Positions 35,323 to 43,700 of a stretch of 64,000 bases of DNA are shown one piece after another; the stretch's first letter is position 1; each line of letters opens with the position of its first letter. The notes beneath the pieces are model-generated. The model was not told the origin of the DNA. It did no database searches and was given only the letters and a program-made list of their open reading frames with translations. The position numbers were made by a program, and so were the translations under genes. Location: assembly GCF_000023445.1 (NCBI RefSeq), contig NC_012881.1, positions 129,501 through 193,500 of the forward strand, written 5' to 3'. The stretch comes from Maridesulfovibrio salexigens DSM 2638. GTDB lineage: Bacteria; Desulfobacterota; Desulfovibrionia; Desulfovibrionales; Desulfovibrionaceae.

Positions 35323-36969
35323 ATGGAACAATCACATCTTAGGGAAATTACTCTCGGGGCATTGCTGGATGAGGCTGTTGAAAAATGGCCCGATCAGGAA
35401 GCCGTTGTTTATGTGGACCGCGATTTCCGCCTGACTTACCGTGAATTCGGTGAACTGGTGGATGATCTGGCCATGGGCCTTATGGCTCTCGGGGTCAAGA
35501 AAGGTGAGAAGGTCGCTGTTTGGGCTACCAACGTGCCTTACTGGGTAGCATTGCAGTTCGCTACAGCGAAAATCGGGGCTATCCTGCTGACCGTTAATAC
35601 TTTTTATCGCACCACCGAGCTGGAATACCTGCTCAAGCAGTCAGAGTGCGAAAACCTCGTCATCATTGATGGTTTTAGAGAGATTGATTATCTCCAGACT
35701 GCATATGACCTGATTCCCGAACTTAAGACTCAGGAACGCGGTTACCTCAAAAGCGAAAAATTCCCCGATCTCAAAAGGGTATTTTTCCTCGGTCAGGAAA
35801 AGCACCGCGGCATGTATTCCATGGCTGAGGTTATCAACCTTTCCGCAGTGACCACTGAAGATGATTACGAAGCGCGTCAGGCAACGCTTGATCCGCATGA
35901 TGTTGTTAACATGCAGTACACTTCAGGAACCACCGGGTTCCCTAAAGGTGTTCAGCTGACTCACTACAATATCGGTAACAACGGATTCTGGATCGGTGAG
36001 AACCAGGGCTTTAAGCCCGGTGACCGTCTTTGTCTGCCCGTGCCTCTATTCCATTGCTTCGGTTGTGTTCTAGGTGTTCTGGCTGCGGTGAACCATGGAA
36101 CCACAATGGTCATCCTTGAAGGATTTGACCCGCTGCTGGTCATGGCTTCCGTTGATCAGGAAAAGTGTACCGCCCTTTACGGCGTACCGACCATGTTCAT
36201 CGCTATCCTTGAACATAAGCTGTTCACCAAGTTCGACTATTCTTCCCTGCGTACCGGTATTATGGCCGGATCGCCATGTCCTATTGAGGTCATGAAGAAG
36301 GTTATGGACAAGATGAACATGACCGACATTACGATCTGCTACGGTCTGACCGAGGCTTCCCCGGTTATGACCCAGACCCGCATGACTGACAGCATCCAGC
36401 GCCGTACCGAAACAGTCGGGCGGGCTATGCCTGAAATCGAAGTTGCCATCATCAACCCGGAAACTGGTGAGATGTGCGAAAACGGTGAAACAGGCGAAAT
36501 CTGCTGTCGCGGCTACAACGTAATGAAGGGCTACTACAACAACCCTGAAGCCACCAATTCCACTATTGATATGAACGGATGGCTTCATTCCGGCGACCTC
36601 GGAACCATGGATGACGAAGGGTATGTTGATGTAACCGGACGCCTCAAGGATATGATCATCCGTGGCGGTGAGAATATCTATCCGCGTGAAATTGAAGAGT
36701 TCCTCTACACCATGGACGGTATTCTCGATGTTCAGGTGGCTGGGGTGCCCAGCGAAAAGTACGGGGAGCAGGTCGGAGCGTTCATTATCCTTAAGGATGG
36801 TGTAGAAATGACCAAGCAGGATGTTATCGACTACTGCCGTGGTCAGATTTCCCGCTACAAGATTCCCAAGTTCATTACTTTCCTTGACGCTTACCCCATG
36901 ACCGCAAGCGGCAAGATTCAGAAATACAAACTCCGGGATATGGCTGCAGAGCTTTATCCTGACGCATAA
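35323..36969 (+). CDS. AMP-forming acyl-CoA ligase, FadD-like (module 1)
   Basis: A 548-residue ANL-superfamily enzyme that activates a carboxylate with ATP and CoA. Motifs: phosphate loop [13 protein letters not shown] (about residues 199-211), YGLTEASPV, the adenine/ribose motif [21 protein letters not shown] (split around the loop), and C-terminal Lys in [13 protein letters not shown] (about 528). Sequence style fits medium- or long-chain fatty acyl-CoA synthetases. AGAGGAG precedes the ATG and the gene is coupled to the upstream cupin regulator. Repeat copy C follows the stop. Confidence 0.92.
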   Translation: MEQSHLREITLGALLDEAVEKWPDQEAVVYVDRDFRLTYREFGELVDDLAMGLMALGVKKGEKVAVWATNVPYWVALQFATAKIGAILLTVNTFYRTTELEYLLKQSECENLVIIDGFREIDYLQTAYDLIPELKTQERGYLKSEKFPDLKRVFFLGQEKHRGMYSMAEVINLSAVTTEDDYEARQATLDPHDVVNMQYTSGTTGFPKGVQLTHYNIGNNGFWIGENQGFKPGDRLCLPVPLFHCFGCVLGVLAAVNHGTTMVILEGFDPLLVMASVDQEKCTALYGVPTMFIAILEHKLFTKFDYSSLRTGIMAGSPCPIEVMKKVMDKMNMTDITICYGLTEASPVMTQTRMTDSIQRRTETVGRAMPEIEVAIINPETGEMCENGETGEICCRGYNVMKGYYNNPEATNSTIDMNGWLHSGDLGTMDDEGYVDVTGRLKDMIIRGGENIYPREIEEFLYTMDGILDVQVAGVPSEKYGEQVGAFIILKDGVEMTKQDVIDYCRGQISRYKIPKFITFLDAYPMTASGKIQKYKLRDMAAELYPDA

Positions 36970-36976
36970 TTTATAA

Positions 36977-37196
36977 GCCTCCGGCGGACCTGCCGGGGGC
37001 CTTAAACCCTTTTGGCAAAAGGGTTTAAGAATCCCAAAACCTTTTGTTAGTTTTTGTCAGGAGGTAAATTTGGGAATTTTGCATTTTAAAATGACTATTT
37101 TGTGCTGACGGTGGCGGAGCCTTGATAAAAGGTTTTGAAGAGTCCAGAGAAACTTTTGCAAAAAGTTTCTCTGGTCCCCGAAGGGCCGCCGGAGGC
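36977..37196 (+). repeat. Intergenic repeat family, copy C (full-length)
   Basis: The cleanest copy. It begins with GCCTCCGGCGG and ends with the exact inverse, CCGCCGGAGGC. The left part has the arms CCTTAAACCCTTTTG / CAAAAGGGTTTAAG with almost no loop and AATCCCAAAACC. The right part has GGCGGAGCC, TTTTGAAGAGTCCAGAG and a long hairpin built on AACTTTTGCAAAAAGTT. It fills the gap between the first acyl-CoA ligase and the second cupin regulator, whose ribosome binding site lies just past its right end. Confidence 0.8.
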
Positions 37197-37209
37197 AAAT
37201 GGAGGCAAG

Positions 37210-37767
37210 ATGAGTAACGAACAGGCTTATAAAGAAATTGCACCGAGGCTTGCGGGCCTGCGTGATGCAATGGATATGAGCGTTGAAGAGCTGGCCGAGA
37301 AGGTCGGGGTTACCCCTGAACGTGCTGCGCAGTACGAATCCGGTACTGTGGAGATTCCGGTCAGTTATCTGATGGATGTGGCCCACCTTTGCGGAGTCAG
37401 CCTGACAGTGTTGATTTCCGGCAGTGAAGCCCACCTGACCAACTATGCACTGGTGCGCAACGGCAAAGGTCTTAATGTCGACCGTCGTAAAGACTATGAC
37501 TACAAGAACCTTGCTTCTACTTTCGTAGGCCGCCGCATGGAACCTTTCATGGTCGAAGTACCGTCCAAAGAGGTTGCCGATATGAATTTCACCACCCATC
37601 GCGGGCAGGAGTTCATTTACGTGCTTGAAGGACGTCTTGAGTTAAGGCTCGACGATTCCGTGCTTGAGCTTGAAGAAGGCGATTCCCTCTACTTTGATTC
37701 CAATACTCCCCACGCTCTGCGAGGTCTTGACGGCAAATCCGCTCGCATGCTGGACGTCATTCTCTAG
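37210..37767 (+). CDS. XRE-family regulator with C-terminal cupin (module 2)
   Basis: A 185-residue protein of the same design as the one at 34744: an XRE domain (LAGLRDAMDMSVEELAEKVGV, shown here approximately) and a cupin with THRGQEFIYVLEGRLELRL and LEEGDSLYFDSNTPHALRG. ATG 37210 has GGAGG 5 nt upstream, and that tract is duplicated (GGAGGCAA twice) right at the end of repeat copy C. The longer in-frame start at 37135 would translate the repeat and is rejected. It probably controls the ligase gene that begins 202 bp downstream, in a similar way to module 1. Confidence 0.9.
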   Translation: MSNEQAYKEIAPRLAGLRDAMDMSVEELAEKVGVTPERAAQYESGTVEIPVSYLMDVAHLCGVSLTVLISGSEAHLTNYALVRNGKGLNVDRRKDYDYKNLASTFVGRRMEPFMVEVPSKEVADMNFTTHRGQEFIYVLEGRLELRLDDSVLELEEGDSLYFDSNTPHALRGLDGKSARMLDVIL

Positions 37768-37839
37768 CGTGGCACCCATAAAATTCATCTGGATGAATTT
37801 TAAAAGAAATAAATAGAAATTTATTTTGGATGTCACGCT
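37766..37839 (+). ncRNA. Predicted three-way-junction RNA between regulator and ligase
   Basis: An outer stem AGCGTGGCA/TGTCACGCT (one G-U pair) encloses two perfect hairpins: AAAATTCATC/GATGAATTTT and AAATAAAT/ATTTATTT. It begins at the stop codon of the cupin regulator and lies 130 bp before the ligase start. There is no T-run, so it is not an ordinary terminator. It may be a cis-regulatory leader or an RNA-processing site. Confidence 0.45.
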
Positions 37840-37969
37840 ACAGGTCGCTTGCTGCTCATAGGGCACAGTCGTCCTGCGGTAAAAAACACGGTTTTTACAT
37901 TAGAGAATATAACGTCAACCAACAGCAAATATCAGGATATAAAGCTATCCTCCGTGGAGATATAAGATA

Positions 37970-39616
37970 ATGGAAAAGCAGAAATACGGCTCTAACGAAG
38001 AGTTCTGTACCGAATACAAGACAGAAGTTCCCGATAATTACAACTTTGCCTTTGATTGCGTGGACAAGATCGCCGCTGATGATCCCAGCCGCTTGGCAAT
38101 GATCCATGTCGGACCGGACGGCACCCGCACTGAAAAAGATTTCGACTTCTTTTCCAAGAAGTCCGCACGCCTCGCCAATGCTCTAAGCAAGGCCGGGGTA
38201 GAAAAGGGTGACCGCATCATGATCATCCTTTACCGCCGCATCGACTGGTGGGTATCAATGCTGGCCTGTCATAAGATAGGTGCTGTGCCCGTACCTTCAC
38301 CGAACCTGCTTACTGTGAAGGATATTCAATTCCGAGTTAATTTTGCCAAGATCAAAGGCATCATCGCTGAAGATTCCGTAGCTGACCGTGCTGATGAAGC
38401 TCACAAGAGCTGCCCGTCCCTCAAGGTAATGGTTCAGGCTGGTGAAGGCGATCTGCATGACGGCTGGCTTGATTTCGAAACCATCTGTGGTGAAGCTTCT
38501 GACTCTTTCCCCCGTCCGGCTGATTGCGCTGGCGGTGATGATTCTCTGCTCATCTTCTTCTCTTCCGGTACAACCGGACAGCCGAAGATGGTTGAGCACA
38601 CTCACAACTATCCGCTTGGCCACTATGTGACCGGTGCTTACTGGCACGATCTTGAGCCCGGTGCCGTTCACCTGACCCTTGCTGATACCGGTTGGGGTAA
38701 GGCTGTCTGGGGTAAATATTACGGTCAGTGGATGGCTGGTGCTGTGGTATTTGTCTGGGATTTCCGTGGCAAGTTTGAGCCTTCCGAGCTGCTGCGTGTT
38801 CTGGCTGACAACAAGGTCACCAGTTTTTGCGCACCTCCCACAGTTTACCGTTTCATGATCCGCGAAGATCTTTCAAAGTACGACCTTTCCGCGCTCACGC
38901 ACTGCACCACCGCAGGTGAACTGCTTAACGCATCTGTGTTTGAAGCATGGAAAGAAGCTACCGGACTGCCTCTCTATGAAGGTTACGGACAGACTGAATC
39001 CGTGCTCCAGATCGCAACTTTCCCCAATATGACCCCTAAGCCGGGGTCCATCGGTAAGCCTTGTCCGGGCTGGGATATTGCGCTTATCGACACCGAAGGC
39101 AACCTTTGTGCTCCCGGTGAAGAAGGACAGATCTGCGTCAAGCTGGATCCCCGTCCCGTTGGTCTGTTCACCGGATACCTCGATGAGCCGCAGAAGACCG
39201 AAAATGTCATGGTCGACGGTTACTACCAGACCGGTGACAAGGCTTGGATGGACGAGGACGGCTATTACTGGTTCCTCGGCCGTACTGATGACCTGATCAA
39301 AAGTTCCGGTTACCGTATCGGACCCTTCGAAGTTGAGTCTGCGCTGATCACCCACGATGCCATTGTAGAAGCGGCCGTAACAGGTGTGCCTTGTGATGTT
39401 CGTGGTCAGGCCGTAAAAGCAACTGTTGTTCTCGCTCCCGGCTACGAAGGTAGCGAGGAGTTGACCAAGGAATTGCAGAACCACGTTAAGAAGGTTACCG
39501 CGCCTTACAAATACCCGCGTATCATCGATTACGTGACAGAATTGCCCAAGACCATCAGCGGCAAGATCAAGCGTGCCGAGATCCGCGCTAAGGACGAGGC
39601 TGACGCAAAGGCATAA
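37970..39616 (+). CDS. AMP-forming acyl-CoA ligase, ACSM/benzoate-ligase-like (module 2)
   Basis: A 548-residue ANL enzyme, from a different branch than the FadD-like ligase upstream. Motifs: FFSSGTTGQPKMVEH (about 195-209), the conserved DTGWGKAVWGKYYGQW segment and CTTAGELLN typical of acetyl/medium-chain acyl-CoA synthetases, YGQTES, TGDKAWMDEDGYYWFLGR, and catalytic Lys in TISGKIKRAEIR (about 531). The substrate is probably a short- or medium-chain or aromatic acid. GTGGAG precedes the ATG. The gene ends 6 bp before repeat copy D. Confidence 0.92.
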   Translation: MEKQKYGSNEEFCTEYKTEVPDNYNFAFDCVDKIAADDPSRLAMIHVGPDGTRTEKDFDFFSKKSARLANALSKAGVEKGDRIMIILYRRIDWWVSMLACHKIGAVPVPSPNLLTVKDIQFRVNFAKIKGIIAEDSVADRADEAHKSCPSLKVMVQAGEGDLHDGWLDFETICGEASDSFPRPADCAGGDDSLLIFFSSGTTGQPKMVEHTHNYPLGHYVTGAYWHDLEPGAVHLTLADTGWGKAVWGKYYGQWMAGAVVFVWDFRGKFEPSELLRVLADNKVTSFCAPPTVYRFMIREDLSKYDLSALTHCTTAGELLNASVFEAWKEATGLPLYEGYGQTESVLQIATFPNMTPKPGSIGKPCPGWDIALIDTEGNLCAPGEEGQICVKLDPRPVGLFTGYLDEPQKTENVMVDGYYQTGDKAWMDEDGYYWFLGRTDDLIKSSGYRIGPFEVESALITHDAIVEAAVTGVPCDVRGQAVKATVVLAPGYEGSEELTKELQNHVKKVTAPYKYPRIIDYVTELPKTISGKIKRAEIRAKDEADAKA

Positions 39617-39622
39617 AGGTAT

Positions 39623-39710
39623 GCCTCCGGCGGCGCTTTCAGCGGGACCAAAGAAACTTTTTAAAACAAGTTTCTTTGGACGCTTCAAAAACTTTTAGTT
39701 TGGCTTCGCC
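39623..39710 (-). repeat. Intergenic repeat family, copy D (half, inverted)
   Basis: GCCTCCGGCGG at its left end, then GGGACCAAAGAAAC, a long AT hairpin, and CTTCAAAAACTTTTAG followed by GGCTTCGCC. Read on the minus strand this matches the right half of copies B and C (GGCGAAGCC, AAAAGTTTTTGAAG, end GCCGCCGGAGGC). It lies right after the second ligase gene. Confidence 0.7.
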
Positions 39711-39735
39711 TCGTAGCTTGTAAAATACGTCTAGT

Positions 39736-39776
39736 AAAAAGACCGCAATATCTTTCGAGATATTGCGGTCTTTTTT
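39736..39776. terminator. Bidirectional intrinsic terminator with TTCG loop
   Basis: GACCGCAATATCT pairs with AGATATTGCGGTC around a stable TTCG tetraloop, flanked by AAAAA and TTTTTT. It lies between convergent genes. Its stem core CGCAATATCTTT is also found in the terminator at 62593. Confidence 0.92.
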
Positions 39777-39802
39777 GGTAAAGTGAAACTGATCGTTAAT
39801 AA

Positions 39803-40330
39803 TTACTTATGAACTGATTTACTTTTTATTAATTCGGCCATTCTTTCTTCAAGCATCTGCTCATATTTTAACGACATAATGCTGCTGGCGATCCGGTTGG
39901 CCCGTTGTTTCCATTTACTCAATATTACAGGCATTTTCTTAATCAGTCTTTTACCTGCTTTGGTTTTATAAAATGCCGATATTTCATGTAGTTCTGTTAT
40001 GCTGAATTCCTGCGTATAAATTTCAGCGTATGTTTGTTTAAAGAGATCCTGATTTCTTTTCTCGTATAAAGCTTTTGTGATTACATCCTGAAATATTTCT
40101 ATGATTTGCTCTTTGTATTTAGCAAGTTCTGGATTTTTGTTGATTTGACCTCCAAATGCGATTGTAGCTGTGTAGAGAAATCCCTTGCAAAACATATCAG
40201 GGTCATAGGTAAGTTCTGTTAACTCCATAGCCGCTTGGTAATGAACGTTGTCTTGAGCACATGATACAGTCGGTAATGAAAGCAAAAAAAATGTGATTAA
40301 GACAACTGATTTAATTTTAAGTAACTTCAT
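39803..40330 (-). CDS. DUF2059-family exported protein
   Basis: A 175-residue protein with a signal peptide (MKLLKIKSVVLITFFLLSLP, cleavage near SCAQ; a lipoprotein is possible). The mature domain is helical and Lys-rich. It carries the DUF2059 pattern in its C-terminal part: YTQEFSITELHEISAFYKTKAGKRLIKKMP (read as conserved F-x-x-x-E-L, F-Y-x-T-x-x-G-x-K). No function is known for the family. ATG 40330 has AGAGGA upstream; an in-frame start at 40411 would hide the signal peptide. Confidence 0.8.
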   Translation of the reverse strand: MKLLKIKSVVLITFFLLSLPTVSCAQDNVHYQAAMELTELTYDPDMFCKGFLYTATIAFGGQINKNPELAKYKEQIIEIFQDVITKALYEKRNQDLFKQTYAEIYTQEFSITELHEISAFYKTKAGKRLIKKMPVILSKWKQRANRIASSIMSLKYEQMLEERMAELIKSKSVHK

Positions 40331-40451
40331 TGGGAGTCCTCTTAATCTGGGCATATTTGTAGTGATATAAATATATAGTTCAACAATAGCAATTGAGTTG
40401 GGCTGTGACAATTCTTTTGAAAAATTTGAGTTTGAAGCATCAAAAAAGTCT

Positions 40452-40482
40452 TTGACCTGTCTATAACTTCATAGTTCATGTT
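40452..40482 (+). promoter_or_regulatory. MerR-type promoter candidate (19-bp spacer)
   Basis: TTGACC (40452-40457) and CATGTT (40477-40482) are 19 bp apart, the long spacing typical of MerR-activated promoters. AACT-TCAT-AGTT lies in the spacer as an inverted repeat. It is about 35 bp upstream of the MerR fusion gene. The -10 box is weak. Confidence 0.35.
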
Positions 40483-40515
40483 AGGTTCATCGCATAGCTA
40501 TGCATGGAGTTGAAT

Positions 40516-41829
40516 ATGGTTAAAACATCGTCAGGTTTGACTGTGGGGCGGCTGGCTAAAAAATACGGCCTCTCGCGCAGTACGCTGCTTTATTATGATT
40601 CAATCGGGCTGCTTTCGCCGTCTGCTCATATGAAGGGCGAGTATCGTTCATATGGTGCGGATGAGGAAAAGAGACTGGCTCATATCTGCCATTATCGCAG
40701 AGCCGGGATACCGCTTAAGGAGATCAAGGTGATTCTTGATTCGCCTGTTAGCGGTATAACCGGTGTGCTGGAGACTCGGCTGAAGGAACTCAATGAGGAG
40801 ATAGCCTCCCTGCATGAACAGCGGGAGTTCATTTCCGGGATTCTGAAGAGTTCACCGGATGTCAAATCCGCAAAGCTCGACAAGGCGGCTTGGACCGAAG
40901 TGCTGCGCTCATCCGGTTTCAGTGAAAAGGATATGGAAGATTGGCATAAGGCCTTTGAGCGTACCCATCCAGACAAGCATCAGCAGTTTTTGGAATATTT
41001 GCAGATACCGGACGATGAAATACGTTTGATCCGCAAGTGGTCTTCAGGACCGCAAAGGATCATCAAAGTACAACAAATCAGCGAGAAATATATGAAATTG
41101 TTTTTGAACTTTTTCGACACACTGGCAAAGCTTGGGCCCGGAAGTGTAGAGAGTACTAAGAAAGCCTTGAGCATGGTTCGCGGCCTGCCTGAAAAGGCCA
41201 AAGTCCTCAATATCGGTTGCGGAACCGGGATCGAGACCATAGCCCTCTGTGAAGTCACGGATATGGAGTTTACAGCCCTCGACAATCGTCAGGCTGTCTT
41301 GGATGTGCTGGAGAAGGAAGCAGCCAAGGCAGGCTTTACAGAACGCATTACAACCGTTCTCGGCGACATGAACGAGATGGATTATGACGCTGAGTCATAT
41401 GACATGATTTGGTGCGAAGGTGCCATCTTCATTACAGGTTTTGAGAACGGTGTTTCCAAGTGGAAGAAGTTCATCAAGCCGGGCGGTTATATCTGCTTGA
41501 GTGAACTGGCATGGCTCGGCGACGAGCGTCCCGATGAAGCAGTGGAGTTCTTCCAGAATATCTATCCGGAAATGAAGTCCGTGCGCGGGAACATCGAGAT
41601 TATGGAAAGGCATGGTTATGAGGTTACCGGATATTTCATCGAGCCTGAATCCGACTGGTGGGATATCTATTACGCTGAAATGGAGCGTAATCTGCCGGGA
41701 TATGCCGAAGACAACAAAGATAATTCCGAGATGGGAGTGCTGGAAGAAAACCTGCGCCGCGAAATGGAAATCATGCGTAAGTATGGGCATGCCGTGGGTT
41801 ATGCCTTCTACATCGCGCGTAAGAAATAA
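40516..41829 (+). CDS. MerR regulator fused to a SAM methyltransferase
   Basis: A 437-residue fusion. Residues 1-110 are a MerR DNA-binding domain plus dimerisation coiled coil (LTVGRLAKKYGLSRSTLLYYDSIGLL). Residues about 121-177 form a compact domain with WTEVLRSSGFS and WHKAFERTHPDKHQQFLEY. The rest is a class I methyltransferase with LNIGCGTGIE (231-240) and a later WCEGAIFITGF segment. The fusion may sense a small molecule by binding or modifying it and activate its own promoter. ATG 40516 has GGAG at good spacing; ATG 40504 does not. The next gene repeats the middle domain. Confidence 0.9.
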   Translation: MVKTSSGLTVGRLAKKYGLSRSTLLYYDSIGLLSPSAHMKGEYRSYGADEEKRLAHICHYRRAGIPLKEIKVILDSPVSGITGVLETRLKELNEEIASLHEQREFISGILKSSPDVKSAKLDKAAWTEVLRSSGFSEKDMEDWHKAFERTHPDKHQQFLEYLQIPDDEIRLIRKWSSGPQRIIKVQQISEKYMKLFLNFFDTLAKLGPGSVESTKKALSMVRGLPEKAKVLNIGCGTGIETIALCEVTDMEFTALDNRQAVLDVLEKEAAKAGFTERITTVLGDMNEMDYDAESYDMIWCEGAIFITGFENGVSKWKKFIKPGGYICLSELAWLGDERPDEAVEFFQNIYPEMKSVRGNIEIMERHGYEVTGYFIEPESDWWDIYYAEMERNLPGYAEDNKDNSEMGVLEENLRREMEIMRKYGHAVGYAFYIARKK

Positions 41830-41904
41830 TAAGCAGCAATCTGCAGATTAATATAACCGCAGCCATGCGGCCACATGGCTGCAGACCAAGATCAGGAGAG
41901 GACA

Positions 41905-42078
41905 ATGGATAAGGAAAAATGGACTGAAATCTTCCGTGAAGCCGGATTCAGTGACGAGGACATGCACAACTGGCATAAGGCTTTTGAAAAGCTTTACCCG
42001 GAAAAGCATCAGGCCTTCTTGGAACACATTCAGGTGGATCAGGAAGAAATCAAGAAGATCAGGGAATGGTCGAAATAG
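41905..42078 (+). CDS. 57-residue protein duplicating the linker domain of the MerR fusion
   Basis: The whole protein aligns without gaps to residues about 121-177 of the MerR-methyltransferase just upstream: by my count 31 of 57 positions are identical. The match includes the run WHKAFE, the KHQ and FLE segments, and the WS end. So the domain exists alone as well as inside the fusion. GGAGAGG precedes ATG 41905, 76 bp after the fusion stop. It is acidic and helical with no signal peptide. It could bind the fusion protein or the same ligand. The function is unknown. Confidence 0.75.
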   Translation: MDKEKWTEIFREAGFSDEDMHNWHKAFEKLYPEKHQAFLEHIQVDQEEIKKIREWSK

Positions 42079-42255
42079 TTTCGGCTGTTGTTTGAATGTA
42101 AGTAAACCCCGGTGCGTCCTAGTATGGTCGTGCCGGGGTGTTTTTGTATGCGGGAAAGACTTGATGTTTTTTCGGGATAAGGGGAAAAGAAAATATACAG
42201 GCTTCTGCAATGCAGGTTATTGTGGATGACTGTACTTTAAACATTGGAGATTAAA

Positions 42256-42711
42256 ATGAGAACACTCGGAAACATCTTGTGGTATTTCCCTTTCTTCGGA
42301 TTCATAAACGCGATCATGTTTTTCCTGCTCGGCTCACTGCTGGTGCTGACCGTAGTTGCTTCACCGCTCGGTCTGGGGTTGATCCAGTACAGTAAGTTTC
42401 TTTTTGCACCTTTTAGTTGGTCCATGGTTTCCAAGGAGGATCTCAATGTGGAAAGCAACCCCGCTTGGGAAGCCTATTCCACAATCATCATGATTCTATG
42501 GATTCCCTTCGGGATCATCTTCGCGGTGATAACCATCTGTCAGATAGTAGGTCTGGCAATATCAATTGTGGGTATCCCGGTGGCCTTGGTGTTAGCAAAG
42601 TCACTGCGGACAATCTTCAATCCCGTGGGCATGGTTTGCGTGCCTGCTGTGGTTGCGAATGAGGTGCAGCGGCGTAAGGACGAGGCCGCTATTAATAAGC
42701 ATATCCGCTAG
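42256..42711 (+). CDS. YccF-family inner membrane protein
   Basis: A 151-residue protein with the YccF pattern: NILWYFPFFGFINAIMFFLLGSLL, then SPLGLGLIQYSKFLFAPFSW, and a second half repeating the theme (WEAYSTIIMILWIPFGIIFAV and GIPVALVLAKSLRTIFNPVG, the two split here). It has about four membrane segments arranged as two similar halves. The family has no clear function. GGAG stands before ATG 42256. It is not obviously linked to the genes on either side. Confidence 0.85.
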   Translation: MRTLGNILWYFPFFGFINAIMFFLLGSLLVLTVVASPLGLGLIQYSKFLFAPFSWSMVSKEDLNVESNPAWEAYSTIIMILWIPFGIIFAVITICQIVGLAISIVGIPVALVLAKSLRTIFNPVGMVCVPAVVANEVQRRKDEAAINKHIR

Positions 42712-42737
42712 TTGTTGAAGTTTTGTTGGAGATTTGA

Positions 42738-42772
42738 AAAGCCCCGTGCTCGGATGAGTGCGGGGCTTTATT
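42738..42772 (+). terminator. Intrinsic terminator after yccF-like gene
   Basis: AAGCCCCG pairs with CGGGGCTT with an inner CTC/GAG stem, followed by a T-rich tract. Confidence 0.8.
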
Positions 42773-42831
42773 CTTTGATAGCCGATTGACCTTCATAGGC
42801 TAAGCAAATACTTTGTGTTAAAGGAGTTCCT

Positions 42832-43599
42832 ATGCCTACTGATTACCTTAAACCCGAAGCCCTGACTGCGCTGTTGAGCGAAATTGATGAGCGTAAAGCA
42901 CAGCTTGATGCTTGTCGCGATTCCGTCAGTCCTCAGATCGTGGAAGCGCTGAATATTGAATATACCTATGATAGTAACCGCATTGAAGGTAACACCCTGA
43001 CCCTGCGCGAGACCGACCTTGTCATTAACAAGGGGCTGACCATCGGCGGCAAGTCAATGCAGGAGCACCTTGAAGCGGTCAACCATTACGAAGCTATCCA
43101 GTACGTTCGCGAGTTGACCGCAGAATCCACAAATTTTTCAGAGAAGGTCATCAAAGACATTCACGGCATCATCCTGCAAGGCATAGATCGCGAAAACGCA
43201 GGACGCTACCGCAGTGTTCCTGTTGCTATTTCCGGCAGCCGCCACATTCCCCCGCAGCCGTGGCAGGTTCCTATTCTAATGGAGCAGATGGTTGCGTGGT
43301 ATGCTGAGAATGAGCCTGTGCTACATCCCGTTGTTCTCGCTGCGGAAGTGCATGAGCGTATTGCTACCATACACCCATTCATAGACGGCAACGGGCGAAC
43401 AGCACGCTTAGTAATGAATTTAATCTTGATGCAGCGTGGTTACTTGGTAGTTAATATCGCCGGGGATACTGAGAGTCGTCTGGCTTATTACAATGCTTTG
43501 GAGAAGCGTAATCTTGAGGACGACAAGATTGAATTTATTGAGTTGATTGCTGGGTATGTTTTGAAGAGTTTGTGTGGGGTTTTGGAGAGGGTGAAGTGA
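42832..43599 (+). CDS. Fic-domain protein (AMPylase), class II with N-terminal inhibitory motif
   Basis: Fic enzymes transfer AMP or other phosphate groups to protein hydroxyls. The catalytic motif is HPFIDGNGR (181-189) with all key residues. The inhibitory motif S48-N-R-I-E52-G-N54 fits the [S/T]xxxE[G/N] helix, so the enzyme is probably autoinhibited. The flap region (YRSVPVAISGSRHIPP) lies between them. A 255-residue protein of the Fic/DOC type with an N-terminal helical domain and no toxin partner next to it. AAAGGAG precedes the ATG. Confidence 0.93.
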   Translation: MPTDYLKPEALTALLSEIDERKAQLDACRDSVSPQIVEALNIEYTYDSNRIEGNTLTLRETDLVINKGLTIGGKSMQEHLEAVNHYEAIQYVRELTAESTNFSEKVIKDIHGIILQGIDRENAGRYRSVPVAISGSRHIPPQPWQVPILMEQMVAWYAENEPVLHPVVLAAEVHERIATIHPFIDGNGRTARLVMNLILMQRGYLVVNIAGDTESRLAYYNALEKRNLEDDKIEFIELIAGYVLKSLCGVLERVK

Positions 43600-43700
43600 G
43601 TAGCTTTGGCTTCTGATTGACATATAATTACAAAGTTCTTATTCGTCTTATGTTGAAAATAACTTTAGTAGAGTTTTTAATGTTAATTAGGAGTTTTTCT

